Shown here piece by piece: positions 55,025-63,701 of a stretch of 64,000 nucleotides of DNA; positions within the stretch are counted from its first letter, which is position 1; the number at the start of each line of letters is the position of its first letter. The position numbers and the translations under genes are program-made. The stretch is from Timonella sp031979385 (GTDB lineage Bacteria; Actinomycetota; Actinomycetes; Actinomycetales; Cellulomonadaceae), in contig DALZEF010000007.1 in the NCBI GenBank assembly GCA_031979385.1, positions 62,001 through 126,000 of the forward strand, given 5' to 3'. The notes below the pieces were generated by a model that had not been told where the DNA came from, made no database searches, and saw nothing but the letters and a program-made list of their open reading frames with translations.

Positions 55025-56869
55025 TTACTCAGCTACGTCCCAGTTCCAGAATCCCTGGAAGATGGTTGGGCTGATGGAGATCGGCTGGACGCCGGTTACC
55101 TTCGAGTTCCATGCGTTAACTGCTGGGAATTGGAAGATCGTGAGGCCGAACGCGTCCTTGTAGAGTTCCTTTTCAACACCAATCTGGATCTCTAGTTGCT
55201 TGGCTGGGTCGACTTCGGTCTGGAGGTCATCAAAGAGTCCATCGACAGTCTTGTTCGAGTAACCATAGAAGTTGTTAAGACCACCGGTACGGTAGGTCGC
55301 ATCAGACTCGGTGACCGCAGTCGAGGTGGACTGCCAACCGAACAGCGCAGCGTCGTACTTGTCCTGAGCTGTGGAAAGCATAGTGCCCCAGTTGTCGTCT
55401 CCACCGTCGATGACGTTGAAGCCAGCTTCCTTAGCGGATTCCTGGATCAGTACAAACTCGTTTGCACGACGGACGTTCGACTTACCGTACAGGAAGCGCA
55501 CGTCAACGTTGTCAACGCCGACCTCGGCAAGGAGTTCCTTGGCCTTCTCGATGTCGGTCTGTGCGTATTCGGATGAACCGTTCTGCTCAACCATGGCTGG
55601 GTAGTTCGGGTCGTCTGGCAGCAAGAGGAACGAGTTACGGACATCTGCGTTCGGGTTGAGTGGCTGGATCAGCTGTTCAACGATTGCATCACGCGGGATG
55701 GTTAGCAGGAACGCCTGGCGTACCTTCTTGGCCTTCTCAGCGTCGCCATCGTAGGTTGCTGGGTCAAATGGGCCACCGTTGTTTTGGACCATGTCAACGT
55801 GCTCGTAAGTTCCGTCAACACCAGTTTCGACTGTTACACCCTCGAGAGCTTGGAGCTGGGTGAGGGTGTCGGCAGTAGCCTGTGGGGCGAGCATGTCGAT
55901 CTCACCGTTCTGAAGGGCCTGAACCTGAGCCTGAGGGTCTTCAGAGTAGCGAACCACGATGCGGTCAACCTTTGGAGCACGGTCACCAACATACGCTTCG
56001 TTCTTTTCGAGCGTGATGTACTGGTTTTCTACGTACTCAGTGATTTTGAATGGACCAGAAGCAATGCTCTGAACTTCACTCGGAGTGGCTACGAAGTCAA
56101 ACCCGGTTCGCCATGCTTCTGCGATCTTGGCGAGAGTCGCACGGTCGTTGTCTTGGATCGCTTTGATGACTGCTTCTTTGTTAGCAGCTGCGTCTTCGCC
56201 AAGACCCGCAATCTGTGCAGTTGCGTGTGCTGGCATAGTCACACCAAAGTTGGACTCCCAGTCAGCAAACGGCTTGCTGTACGTCAAGGTAACCGACTTA
56301 CCGTCAGCACCGACCTCAGGAACGTCCGTAACCAGCTTCGTGCCTGGGGAACCAGAGGCGAAGAATACCTGGTCGTCCTCAACGACAATGTTGCCCTCTT
56401 CGTCGGTCTCGTTGTCGGCAACGTCATCGTTCAGATTTGACGATAGTCCAGCCCATGCGAGCAGAAGGTCAGCAGCATCAATCGCCGTGCCGTCAGACCA
56501 CTTGGCGTTCTCGGAAAGGGTGTACTGAACCTTCAGTGGGTCTTCCGAGATTACTTCGTAGCTACCGAACGACGAGTCGGGAACCAAGTTCAGGTCCGCG
56601 TCATAGTAGTTGAAGTTTGAATAGGTCATGTAGTTAATGACCGCATTCGCCGTGGCGTTTCCGTGATCAGTGTTCTCGTTCGCCGAGTACTGCGGCTGGT
56701 TCCAACCAACGGTGACAACCTTTGGCTCACCCGAGCCGTTGTCAGTCGAGGTCGAGGTTTCATCGCCGGATGGCGTGGTCTCGTTGGGGGTTGGCGTCGA
56801 GCATGCCGAAAGCGCCAGCGAGGCGCCAAGCACTACTGCGAGCGGTGCTGCCCACTTCTTGATCTTCAA
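55025..56869 (-). CDS. oppA: Oligopeptide-binding lipoprotein OppA
   Basis: A 614-residue family 5 solute-binding lipoprotein. TTG 56869 is preceded by AAGGAGG; it opens a signal peptide (KIKKWAAPLAVVLGASLALS) with lipobox LSAC and a Thr/Ser/Asn-rich linker. The frame upstream of the TTG is not plausible. Conserved family parts are YSLSENAKWSDGTAIDAADLL-like sequence near 110 and QALQNGEIDMLAPQATADT near 330. It captures peptides for OppBC-DF. First gene of the operon. Confidence 0.93.
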   Translation of the reverse strand: MKIKKWAAPLAVVLGASLALSACSTPTPNETTPSGDETSTSTDNGSGEPKVVTVGWNQPQYSANENTDHGNATANAVINYMTYSNFNYYDADLNLVPDSSFGSYEVISEDPLKVQYTLSENAKWSDGTAIDAADLLLAWAGLSSNLNDDVADNETDEEGNIVVEDDQVFFASGSPGTKLVTDVPEVGADGKSVTLTYSKPFADWESNFGVTMPAHATAQIAGLGEDAAANKEAVIKAIQDNDRATLAKIAEAWRTGFDFVATPSEVQSIASGPFKITEYVENQYITLEKNEAYVGDRAPKVDRIVVRYSEDPQAQVQALQNGEIDMLAPQATADTLTQLQALEGVTVETGVDGTYEHVDMVQNNGGPFDPATYDGDAEKAKKVRQAFLLTIPRDAIVEQLIQPLNPNADVRNSFLLLPDDPNYPAMVEQNGSSEYAQTDIEKAKELLAEVGVDNVDVRFLYGKSNVRRANEFVLIQESAKEAGFNVIDGGDDNWGTMLSTAQDKYDAALFGWQSTSTAVTESDATYRTGGLNNFYGYSNKTVDGLFDDLQTEVDPAKQLEIQIGVEKELYKDAFGLTIFQFPAVNAWNSKVTGVQPISISPTIFQGFWNWDVAE

Positions 56870-57320
56870 TTTTCCTCCTTGAAGGACGGGAGGTGGCCCA
56901 CGTTTTTGGCGCTGCGGTTGCGTCCTAACAGCGCACTCGGCCACAACGACTCCCAATGCGTTAGTTCAAAGGTACCCACCTTCAGCAGGCCGGTGCGCAA
57001 AAAAAGGACCTAGCACATACATCGTTATCGAAGTGATACCGGCGGGTAACTTAAGAAACATTCATCCCATATATCGAAACACAGAGATCGGATTCGCATG
57101 ATTACGCGGTTAACGAGCGTTGTAGATCTCCACAGGCAACCGCTTTACGTTTACCTTTTGTCTGATATGTCGGAGATTGATGGTCGGTGGAGGGGGCAAA
57201 CCGACTGGAAATGTAACAGCGTCGCACATCTCACATTTTGAAACCCGTGGTCTTTGGGACTATATCCCCAGTTGAGTCGGGAGGAATAACGCAGCACTCA
57301 GACTCGTCGCCAATGGAAAA
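56870..57320. promoter_or_regulatory. oppA upstream region
   Basis: About 450 non-coding bases before oppA. A GGTTAACG sequence (57111 region) and an A7 run (57000-57006) are the only notable features; no leader RNA class could be recognised. The oppA promoter must be here. Confidence 0.4.
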
Positions 57321-57342
57321 GCGGGTGGCCACGGCCACCCGC
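57321..57342 (-). terminator. Terminator of the zinc-ribbon protein gene
   Basis: GCGGGTGGCC-AC-GGCCACCCGC, ten perfect pairs, followed on the minus strand by TTTTCC, 18 bases after the stop. Confidence 0.88.
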
Positions 57343-57359
57343 TCGCTGAACAGACGCTA

Positions 57360-57716
57360 CTAGGCTTTCTTCACCACACTGGACTTAAGTTGGATACGAC
57401 CGAAACCGGGAACGTTCGCATCGATGTCATGGTCTCCCACACCGTCTTCGATCAAACGAATACCCCGCACCTTTGTTCCCACCTTCACGGTTCCACCACC
57501 GGCACCCTTGACCTTGAGATCCTTCACAACCGTGACATCATCGCCGTCGCCCAGAACGTTGCCCACCGCATCCCTGATGACAGCGACCTGCGCGTCCTCC
57601 GTGGCCCCGTCCTCAGGATTCCATTCGTGGCCGCACATTGGGCAGACAAGCAATGCGCCATTGACATAGGTGTATGACTCGCTACATTCTGGGCAGGGTG
57701 GCAACTGATCTGACAT
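57360..57716 (-). CDS. yjdM: PhnA/YjdM-like zinc-ribbon protein
   Basis: A 118-residue protein of the PhnA family: an N-terminal zinc ribbon (PPCPECSESYTYVNGALLVC with a second CPMCGHEW pair) and a C-terminal SH3-like PhnA domain (VRDAVGNVLGDGDDVTVVKDLKVKG, KVGTKVRGIRL). Despite the historic name it is not phosphonoacetate hydrolase; molecular function is unclear. Single gene with its own terminator. Confidence 0.92.
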   Translation of the reverse strand: MSDQLPPCPECSESYTYVNGALLVCPMCGHEWNPEDGATEDAQVAVIRDAVGNVLGDGDDVTVVKDLKVKGAGGGTVKVGTKVRGIRLIEDGVGDHDIDANVPGFGRIQLKSSVVKKA

Positions 57717-57805
57717 GGGTGGCTCCTTGTTGGCTCATACGCGACCGTGATTCTCGTGGGGCAGCCCACTAAGCGGGCACCGCCCAAGCATCATATCCGT
57801 GTCCA

Positions 57806-58384
57806 CTACCGGGGTGTGGCTGATGCCTGACCCTCAAGTGCCACAATCAGCGATTCCAGCGCGAGCGCGAAGCTGACCTCGACATCAACCGCGAGCGCAA
57901 AAGCTCCCCTGGCCTCAAGGTCCACGAATCCATGAAGTACCGCTCTGACATGTCGGATCGCGTGAATGAGAGCGTCCTCTTGGAACTGGTATCCAGCCAG
58001 GACCGCACCCAGCAGTTCCACAAGGTCGGTCGAAACCTGTTCGTCCCGTGGGTTTTCAGGATCAGCGGGGATCACGGTGAGTGGGTATGTTCCAGGGTGC
58101 TGTTGCGCCCAACTGCGATAGGTTGCCGCGAGTTCCTTGAGTGCCTGACTGCGGGAACGCCCGACAGCCGAACGGGCCAACGCCGCCGCCAAGTCGCTTT
58201 TGGCGTGCACGATCAGTTCGCGCTTCAGCCCAGTTAGTCCATCGATGTGTTTGTACAGCGAGGGACTCTTGACCCCGAGATGTTCGGCAAGCATCGCGAT
58301 ACTCAGGGAATCCAGCCCCTCTCGATCTGCGAGTTGTGTTGCCGCATCGATCACGCTCGATGGGTTGAGAGGCGTTCTAGGCAC
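57806..58384 (-). CDS. TetR-family transcriptional regulator
   Basis: A 192-residue repressor-type protein. The N-terminal helix-turn-helix domain spans AATQLADREGLDSLSIAML to GVKSPSLYKHIDG (about 13-50); the C-terminal ligand domain has the WHG-type pattern seen in TetR proteins with RSWAQQHPGTYPLTV and HVRAVLHGFVDLEARGAF. It overlaps the upstream alpha/beta hydrolase gene by eight bases, and two palindromes in front of that gene are its likely operators, implying autorepression relieved by a substrate of the hydrolase. Confidence 0.9.
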   Translation of the reverse strand: MPRTPLNPSSVIDAATQLADREGLDSLSIAMLAEHLGVKSPSLYKHIDGLTGLKRELIVHAKSDLAAALARSAVGRSRSQALKELAATYRSWAQQHPGTYPLTVIPADPENPRDEQVSTDLVELLGAVLAGYQFQEDALIHAIRHVRAVLHGFVDLEARGAFALAVDVEVSFALALESLIVALEGQASATPR

Positions 58385-59210
58385 GTGCGGGTTCCTCCTT
58401 CAGGAAGTCGAGGATTGCGTGGGCGGTTGCGTCAGGCTGCTGTGACTGTGGGTAATGTCCGGCATTCGCAATCATTGCCACGCGCCCACCGACCGTGTCC
58501 GCAATCCATTGCGCTTCACGCTCAGGCACTGGGAAGTCAGGGTCCCGATCCCCCATCACAATGAGCGTGGGAAGTTTTATCTCCGGGAGCAGTCGCTCCG
58601 CAAGATCGTGGTCTGTGCGGGTTGTGCGACTGAATGAGCGGGCATAGCCCGGCCGTTTAATGCTGGCGCTGATCTTTTTCCGGTACCCAGTGAAATCCTC
58701 TGGTTTTTCGCCCGCGTAGAGCGAGGGAAGATAGGCATTCCAGACCGCCCTCGCCCACGGGCGCGCCAGCGCCACCCGGAAGAACATCCGCTTGATGAAT
58801 CCTATGTCACTGGGAGTGCGTACAAATGGCCCCACAAACACGAGGGCTCGAAACAGTTCCGGGCGGCGCGCGGCGGCTATGACTGTTGCTCCCGCACTCA
58901 TGGAGTTACCGATCACCACTGCGGGAGTCTCTAGGGTTTCAAGCAGCGCAATGAGGTCGGATGCAGTCGGTTCATCACCATATTCGGCAAACTGAGCGTC
59001 GCTATCGCCGTGACCGCGCAGGTCGCAGCAGATGACTTGGTAGTCAGCGGCCCTCAGCAATGGCGTGAGGTATCGATAGGAAGAGCGTAGGTCGCCCATT
59101 CCAGGCAGGCACACCACAGGTAGTCCGTGCCCCTCGGATTCGAAGGCGACTCGTCCACCATCAACGTGAATGAACTGCGTCACCACGGTACAACTATTTT
59201 GATTAGCCAT
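58377..59210 (-). CDS. Alpha/beta-fold hydrolase
   Basis: A serine hydrolase of up to 277 residues. FVGPF, the nucleophile elbow GNSMSAGA (usual G-x-S-x-G), the oxyanion region VVCLPGMGDLRSSY, the acid in MGDRDPDFPV and His in ANAGHYPQ form a complete set. The substrate is unknown. The ATG at 59210 lies inside a TetR-type operator and has no ribosome site; a GTG at 59183 (VTQFIHVDGG) may be the true start. Overlaps the TetR gene and is surely co-regulated with it. Confidence 0.88.
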   Translation of the reverse strand: MANQNSCTVVTQFIHVDGGRVAFESEGHGLPVVCLPGMGDLRSSYRYLTPLLRAADYQVICCDLRGHGDSDAQFAEYGDEPTASDLIALLETLETPAVVIGNSMSAGATVIAAARRPELFRALVFVGPFVRTPSDIGFIKRMFFRVALARPWARAVWNAYLPSLYAGEKPEDFTGYRKKISASIKRPGYARSFSRTTRTDHDLAERLLPEIKLPTLIVMGDRDPDFPVPEREAQWIADTVGGRVAMIANAGHYPQSQQPDATAHAILDFLKEEPARA

Positions 59211-59218
59211 TAGGCTAA
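59203..59218. promoter_or_regulatory. TetR-type operator, proximal
   Basis: TTAGCC-ATTA-GGCTAA is a perfect palindrome that extends to GATTAGCC/GGCTAATC. It overlaps the annotated start codon of the hydrolase. Same half-sites as the distal palindrome, 21 bases away centre to centre. Confidence 0.75.
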
Positions 59219-59223
59219 TCTAA

Positions 59224-59239
59224 TTAGCCCCATGGCTAA
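59224..59239. promoter_or_regulatory. TetR-type operator, distal
   Basis: TTAGCC-CCAT-GGCTAA, the second palindrome with identical half-sites, on the same DNA face as the first (two helical turns). Confidence 0.75.
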
Positions 59240-59360
59240 AGTCAATCCCCGCGTCCAAGAGAGCCTGTCATATCCAGGGTCGAGGAAAGTCCCAACCCTA
59301 CCCACAATCTAACTCGAGTCGGCATCTGGCGTGACCAACTCGTCGCCAAGGAAACCGTTG

Positions 59361-60011
59361 CTAAAAGGCAGAACGCCATACGTCACGCCAGTACTGGGCG
59401 AGCGAGTCGATATTCTCGTGTGCATTGAGGCCGCTCGGCTGCGGAACAACCCAGAGTCTAGACTCCTCGCGCCACCCCTCGATAAGGGCTGTGTCCTGCT
59501 CCCCCATCTTCGCCTTGGGCAGGCCGAAAGCCGCACGGAAAGCGGTGATGCCCGCGATGGCGACCACTGCGGGTTCCAGTCCCTCAAGGCGGGCCACCAG
59601 CCGCTCACCACCCTCACGCAACTCCGAGCGAGTGAGTTCATCTGCCCGCACAGTCGCCCTGCCCACCAGGTTCGTGAGACCAATACCACGGCGCAGGAAC
59701 TGCGCCTCATCCTCAGGCCGCAAACCTCGCGAGGCATCCACCAGATGATCCGTGAGACCAGCCCGATGCAAGGAAGGCCAGAACCTGTTACCCGGCCGCG
59801 CGAAGGGAGCGTTCACCGCTGCCGTCCACAGTCCTGGATTGATACCCACGATCAAGAGCCGCATGGGCACATCCAACGGGATGATGTCATCTATCGCATC
59901 GGGGTTATCGGTTGCGAACCGGGACAGATCATCACGGGTTGGCTTTCGCCCGCCCAACGGCGAGGGCCTGCGCGGCACACCTTGAATCTTCTGGGTCACG
60001 GTCACACTCAC
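59361..60011 (-). CDS. mug: Mismatch-specific uracil/thymine-DNA glycosylase (Mug/TDG family)
   Basis: A 216-residue DNA repair enzyme. The signature LLIVGINPGLWTAAVNAPFA with the catalytic Asn is near residue 53, FARPGNRFWPSLHRAGL follows, and the C-terminal half has WVVPQPSGLNAHENI in place of the intercalation loop of TDG (family NPSG type). It removes uracil or thymine from mismatches with G. Start GTG 60011 lies immediately after the stop of an 18-codon ORF (60012-60068). Confidence 0.88.
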   Translation of the reverse strand: MSVTVTQKIQGVPRRPSPLGGRKPTRDDLSRFATDNPDAIDDIIPLDVPMRLLIVGINPGLWTAAVNAPFARPGNRFWPSLHRAGLTDHLVDASRGLRPEDEAQFLRRGIGLTNLVGRATVRADELTRSELREGGERLVARLEGLEPAVVAIAGITAFRAAFGLPKAKMGEQDTALIEGWREESRLWVVPQPSGLNAHENIDSLAQYWRDVWRSAF

Positions 60012-60068
60012 TCAACTGATCGCTTGACGCACCAGTTCTCTGGCGCGTGCTTCGACCTTATCGGTCAT
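60012..60068 (-). CDS. 18-residue ORF between the VOC remnant and mug
   Basis: MTDKVEARARELVRQAIS. Its ATG overlaps the stop of the VOC remnant (ATGA) and its stop touches the mug start. Too short to assign; may be the leftover of a deleted gene or a coupling peptide. Confidence 0.3.
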   Translation of the reverse strand: MTDKVEARARELVRQAIS

Positions 60069-60337
60069 CGGTTGTTCTCCTGAACACAGATGAGATTTCC
60101 CGCTGGGTCGCGAAACGCTGCATCACGTACGCCATAGTCCTGAGAGATCGGCTCTTACAGGATGTCGGCGCCACGCGCCTCCAACTGTGCGAACGTAGCG
60201 TCCAAATCCTTGGTTGCGAGGTTGCCACCGAAATATCCGCCCGACATGTGCACCGAACGGGCCAATGACTCCACATCGAGCGGCTGCGAGAACTCCCGGT
60301 CCATACGGACGAAGTGGTCACTATGACTCCATTGCAT
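60065..60337 (-). pseudogene. Remnant of a VOC (glyoxalase/bleomycin resistance-like) protein gene
   Basis: The C-terminal half of a VOC domain is readable: LATKDLDATFAQLEARGADIL, then an in-frame TAA at 60155-60157, then EPISQDYGVRDAAFRDPAGN and LICVQENNR before the true stop. The N-terminal half, with the first metal histidine, is missing. So the gene is both truncated and interrupted. It lies just downstream of the SRPBCC gene, a common partner of VOC proteins. Confidence 0.8.
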
Positions 60338-60359
60338 GGTGCGGCAAGTTGTCGATCAT

Positions 60360-61352
60360 CTACCGCACAAGGATCTCGGTTTCAAGACGCCGATAACTCG
60401 TTTCCATACCGTCAGCCATGCCGGTGGCCAGTACAGCCTCCCGGACCTCACTGTTCGGATACGTGATCAGGTAGGACAGTAGAGTGCCGCCCTCGACCGG
60501 TGTGAGCGTGAGTTCATTCAGGGTTTCAGGGCTGGACTCTCCGTCTGGGTCCTGCGGCGAGATCATGCGCTCTGTTGCCACGAGGCGGTGCGGCGCGACG
60601 GCATCCCTGACCACGCCGACGAATCCGAACCGTTCTCCTGACTCGTCGTTCTGCCACTCAGTCCGCAGGGTCTGCCCCAGCTGTTCACCGTACTCACAGA
60701 CCGGCATACTCCAGCCGTCTGGCCCCAACTGCCACTGGCGGAGCAGGTCCGGTTCGGTGTGCGCGCGCCATACCTGCTCAGCCGTACCGCGAATGAGGCG
60801 TGAGACTCGGACCTGATCCTCACCGATCAATTGCACCTGCGTGCCGTTGCCCGCAGCAAAGGAGGTGAGATCCTCAAGCACTGCATCGATTTGCCCCATA
60901 GCGGCGCTCATGCCCTCGACCATGCCCATCTTCTGGAGCTGTTCGAGTTCTTCAAGGTTGTTGAAGTACGTGGTAGTGGTCAAGCGCGAGCCGAGTGCTG
61001 TCTCGGTGAACTCAAAGGTCATGCGCATGCTGGGCATGTTCTGATTCGGTTCGCCTCCCTCACCTGCGAATCCGTCACGCACCTCGAACGAATGTGGGGC
61101 CTCTACGGCGATCCATTCCCAGTAACCGCCGCTGCGGTCACCTTCAGGGCCGGTCATGTAGTAGTTGGTGATGCCGCCAACGAAACCGTCGTGCCGGGTG
61201 AACGTTGCGGGATAGGTTGGTGGACCCCAGAATCGCTCGATTTCGCGTGGGTCGAGGTAGGCGTCCCAGAGGCGACGCACGGGCACGGTGAAGTCCGCGA
61301 TCACCGTGAGTGTGAGCGCGTCTGGGTCCGTGATGACTTCGGTGATAGGCAT
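60360..61352 (-). CDS. SRPBCC (AHSA1/START-like) two-domain protein
   Basis: A 330-residue protein with two AHSA1-type domains in tandem, about 10-155 and 175-325. Domain 1 starts with the usual FTVPVRRLWDAYLDPREIERFWGP, domain 2 with RLIRGTAEQVWRAHTEPDLLRQW. Such proteins have a hydrophobic cavity for small molecules. They commonly follow an ArsR regulator, as here (21-base gap), and may be involved in stress or toxin responses; the ligand is unknown. Confidence 0.88.
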   Translation of the reverse strand: MPITEVITDPDALTLTVIADFTVPVRRLWDAYLDPREIERFWGPPTYPATFTRHDGFVGGITNYYMTGPEGDRSGGYWEWIAVEAPHSFEVRDGFAGEGGEPNQNMPSMRMTFEFTETALGSRLTTTTYFNNLEELEQLQKMGMVEGMSAAMGQIDAVLEDLTSFAAGNGTQVQLIGEDQVRVSRLIRGTAEQVWRAHTEPDLLRQWQLGPDGWSMPVCEYGEQLGQTLRTEWQNDESGERFGFVGVVRDAVAPHRLVATERMISPQDPDGESSPETLNELTLTPVEGGTLLSYLITYPNSEVREAVLATGMADGMETSYRRLETEILVR

Positions 61353-61373
61353 GATATTGGCCTTTCGATTGGG

Positions 61374-61727
61374 TTAGCTGTCTCCCGCGAGAAGTGCGTC
61401 GAGTCGGTCGATGCGCCCACGCCAGATCTGTTCAAAGTGCCCCAGTAGTTGCTGGGCCTTTCGGATGGTTTCCGGGTTACCCCGAATGATGCGCTCCCTT
61501 CCCCGTGGGATTCGGGCGACGAGGTCGGCGGCTTCCAGCACCACGATGTGCTTTTGAACCGCGGTGAAACTCATGTCGTACCTGCGTGCAAGGTCTGAGA
61601 TTGAGGCTTCTTCCACGAGTGTGCGGCGCACGATGTCGCGTCGCGTGGCATCGGCAAGCGCCCGGAAGATCCGGTTCACCTGCTCGTCGCTGAGTTCCTC
61701 ACTTTGTGCAACCATTTGGTTGTACAT
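61374..61727 (-). CDS. ArsR-family transcriptional regulator
   Basis: A 117-residue winged helix-turn-helix protein: IFRALADATRRDIVRRTLVEE, SISDLARRYDMSFTAVQKHIVVLE as the DNA-binding unit, and a wing with LVARIPRGRERI. No metal-binding ELCVCDL motif, so it belongs to the non-metal subgroup normally paired with SRPBCC genes. It precedes the SRPBCC gene and presumably regulates it. Confidence 0.9.
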   Translation of the reverse strand: MYNQMVAQSEELSDEQVNRIFRALADATRRDIVRRTLVEEASISDLARRYDMSFTAVQKHIVVLEAADLVARIPRGRERIIRGNPETIRKAQQLLGHFEQIWRGRIDRLDALLAGDS

Positions 61728-61766
61728 TAGTTCAGCGTGTGGCTCCCGTCAACACGTAGATGTCTA

Positions 61767-61821
61767 TTGACGACGAGTTGGCTGGTACGCGCGGATATCG
61801 CACGTACCAGCCAACTCGTCG
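61767..61821. repeat. TTGACGACGA core with a perfect 19-pair hairpin
   Basis: Core at 61767-61776. CGACGAGTTGGCTGGTACG (61771-61789) pairs perfectly with 61803-61821, with a 13-base loop. No T-run on either side, so it is not a normal terminator. Lies upstream of arsR. Confidence 0.7.
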
Positions 61822-61850
61822 AAAAGGGCTTTGCAGCCCGGGTCGGAAGC

Positions 61851-62073
61851 CTACGCAACACTCACGCAGAGATCAACGGGTGGAACACGTAACCGATCTG
61901 TAGGGTGTTCCAACGTTCCGGCCTTCAAGGAGCGGAGGTAGAGACTGTCCACAATGACCGTGATCGCCCCAGACGGATCACGAGCCGATATCGTCAATGA
62001 GGAACGCGCCTAGTTTCTCCTCCGGCGCTGCCATGACATTCACCGCACGTTGATGAGCCACACGCAGTAGACC
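61851..62073 (-). pseudogene. Possible frameshifted gene remnant downstream of phoH
   Basis: Read on the minus strand after the phoH stop, one frame gives LLRVAHQRAVNVMAAPEEKL and GAFLIDDIGS, then a stop; the next frame continues ARDPSGAITVIVDSLYL, RSLKAGTLEHPTDRL and RVPPVDLCVSVA before a TAG. A single-base shift would join them into about 75 residues. The sequence looks protein-like but I recognise no family, and there is no proper start. Confidence 0.4.
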
Positions 62074-62076
62074 CGC

Positions 62077-63594
62077 TCAAATGCTGAGCGTCTCCAACAT
62101 GTCCGTCACAAGAGCCGCCACCGGCGAACGCTCAGACCGTGTCAACGTGACATGCCCAAAGAGCGGGTGCCCCTTGAGCGCCTCGATCACCGACACCACG
62201 CCGTCGTGCCTGCCCACACGGAGGTTATCGCGCTGAGCCACATCATGAGTCAGCACCACACGCGAACCCTGCCCGATACGCGAGAGCACCGTCAGCAGGA
62301 CATTACGTTCGAGTGACTGAGCCTCATCGACGATCACGAAGGCATCGTGCAGCGAGCGGCCGCGAATATGCGTCAAGGGAAGCACCTCAAGCAGGTCGCG
62401 ATCAATCACCTCGTCCACTACGTTCTTGGAAACCACCGCACCGAGCGTGTCATAGACCGCCTGCGCCCACGGATTCATCTTCTCCGATTCGCTGCCCGGC
62501 AAATACCCGAGTTCCTGACCACCAACAGCGTAGAGCGGACGAAAAACCATGATCTTCTTGTGACGGCCACGCTCCATGACCGCCTCAAGCCCAGCGCACA
62601 GCGCTAGGGCCGACTTGCCTGTGCCCGCCCGGCCACCGAGAGAGACAATCCCAACCGACTCGTCGAGAAGCAGATCAATCGCGACCCTCTGCTCAGCCGA
62701 CCTACCCCGCAGCCCAAAGAGCTCCTGATCGCCACGGATCAGTTGCACATGCTTATCCGCAGTCACCCGCCCCAGCGCGCTACCGCTCGGTGAATGCATG
62801 ATCACACCCTTATGGCACAGCATCGGCCCCGAGTCCTGGTCGAACTGCCCATCCAACGCGGTCAGCTCAACGGAATCGTTCTCCCACACCTCCCTGATGA
62901 TGTGCTCCGGAACCTCAGCGTAGGTGATACCCGTCCAGCCCGTCTCCCGTGAAAGCTCCGCCTGATACTCCTCAGCCTGCAACCCCACCGCCGATGCCTT
63001 GATCCGCATGGGTAGATCCTTGGACACGACCGTGACATCCTTGTCCTCGGCTGCGAGGTTCGCGGCCACCGCAAGGATTCGAGAATCATTGTCACCCAAC
63101 CGGAACCCCGCCGGAAGTACCTGCGGGTCGATGTGGTTGAGTTCCACCCGCAGCGTGCCACCGATAGAGTTCACGGGCAGGGACTGGTCAAGTCCGCCAT
63201 GCTCGATTCTGATCTGATCAAGGAGCCGCAGAGCGGAGCGCGCAAAATAGCCGAGTTCCGGGTGATGACGTTTCGCCTCAAGTTCCGTGATCACCACAAT
63301 CGGCAACACCACATCGTGTTCAGCAAACTTCAGCAGAGCTCTCGGATCAGACAGCAGAACCGAAGTGTCCAAAACGAAAGTCCGCGTACCAAGCGAGTTC
63401 TCTACACTCGTGGTCGCGGACTTCTTTGTTTTCACTGCTGAGTTCTGCGCGTTCTTCCGGGCGGCTCTTCTGGGACTTTCTGCTGATGTCTCATCCGCGG
63501 TGGTGGAACTTCGCTTACTTGGCGAAGCGCCTTCCACCGAAGACTGTGCTGCCACCTGCGATGCCTGCTGAGTACGCGTTGCCATGCTGGCCAT
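62077..63594 (-). CDS. phoH2: PhoH-family protein with N-terminal PIN domain (PhoH2)
   Basis: A 505-residue protein. A basic Ser/Ala-rich leader (about 1-70) precedes a PIN ribonuclease domain (FVLDTSVLLSDPRALLKFAEH with the first acid; VITELEAKRHH; GDNDSRILAVA) and a PhoH ATPase domain with GRAGTGKSALALCAG (Walker A), VIVDEAQSL (Walker B) and GSRVVLTHD. PhoH2 proteins of actinomycetes unwind and cleave RNA. GTG/ATG choice at the start is uncertain by three codons. Single gene. Confidence 0.93.
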   Translation of the reverse strand: MASMATRTQQASQVAAQSSVEGASPSKRSSTTADETSAESPRRAARKNAQNSAVKTKKSATTSVENSLGTRTFVLDTSVLLSDPRALLKFAEHDVVLPIVVITELEAKRHHPELGYFARSALRLLDQIRIEHGGLDQSLPVNSIGGTLRVELNHIDPQVLPAGFRLGDNDSRILAVAANLAAEDKDVTVVSKDLPMRIKASAVGLQAEEYQAELSRETGWTGITYAEVPEHIIREVWENDSVELTALDGQFDQDSGPMLCHKGVIMHSPSGSALGRVTADKHVQLIRGDQELFGLRGRSAEQRVAIDLLLDESVGIVSLGGRAGTGKSALALCAGLEAVMERGRHKKIMVFRPLYAVGGQELGYLPGSESEKMNPWAQAVYDTLGAVVSKNVVDEVIDRDLLEVLPLTHIRGRSLHDAFVIVDEAQSLERNVLLTVLSRIGQGSRVVLTHDVAQRDNLRVGRHDGVVSVIEALKGHPLFGHVTLTRSERSPVAALVTDMLETLSI

Positions 63595-63701
63595 CTTGCT
63601 TCCCCTCGATCGGTTAGAAACAGGGATTCGGGATAAGCCCGAGCCTCCCCATAACCGAGAGTAAGCACATTGAGGTGATGTGAGTCACTACGAAACGCCC
63701 C

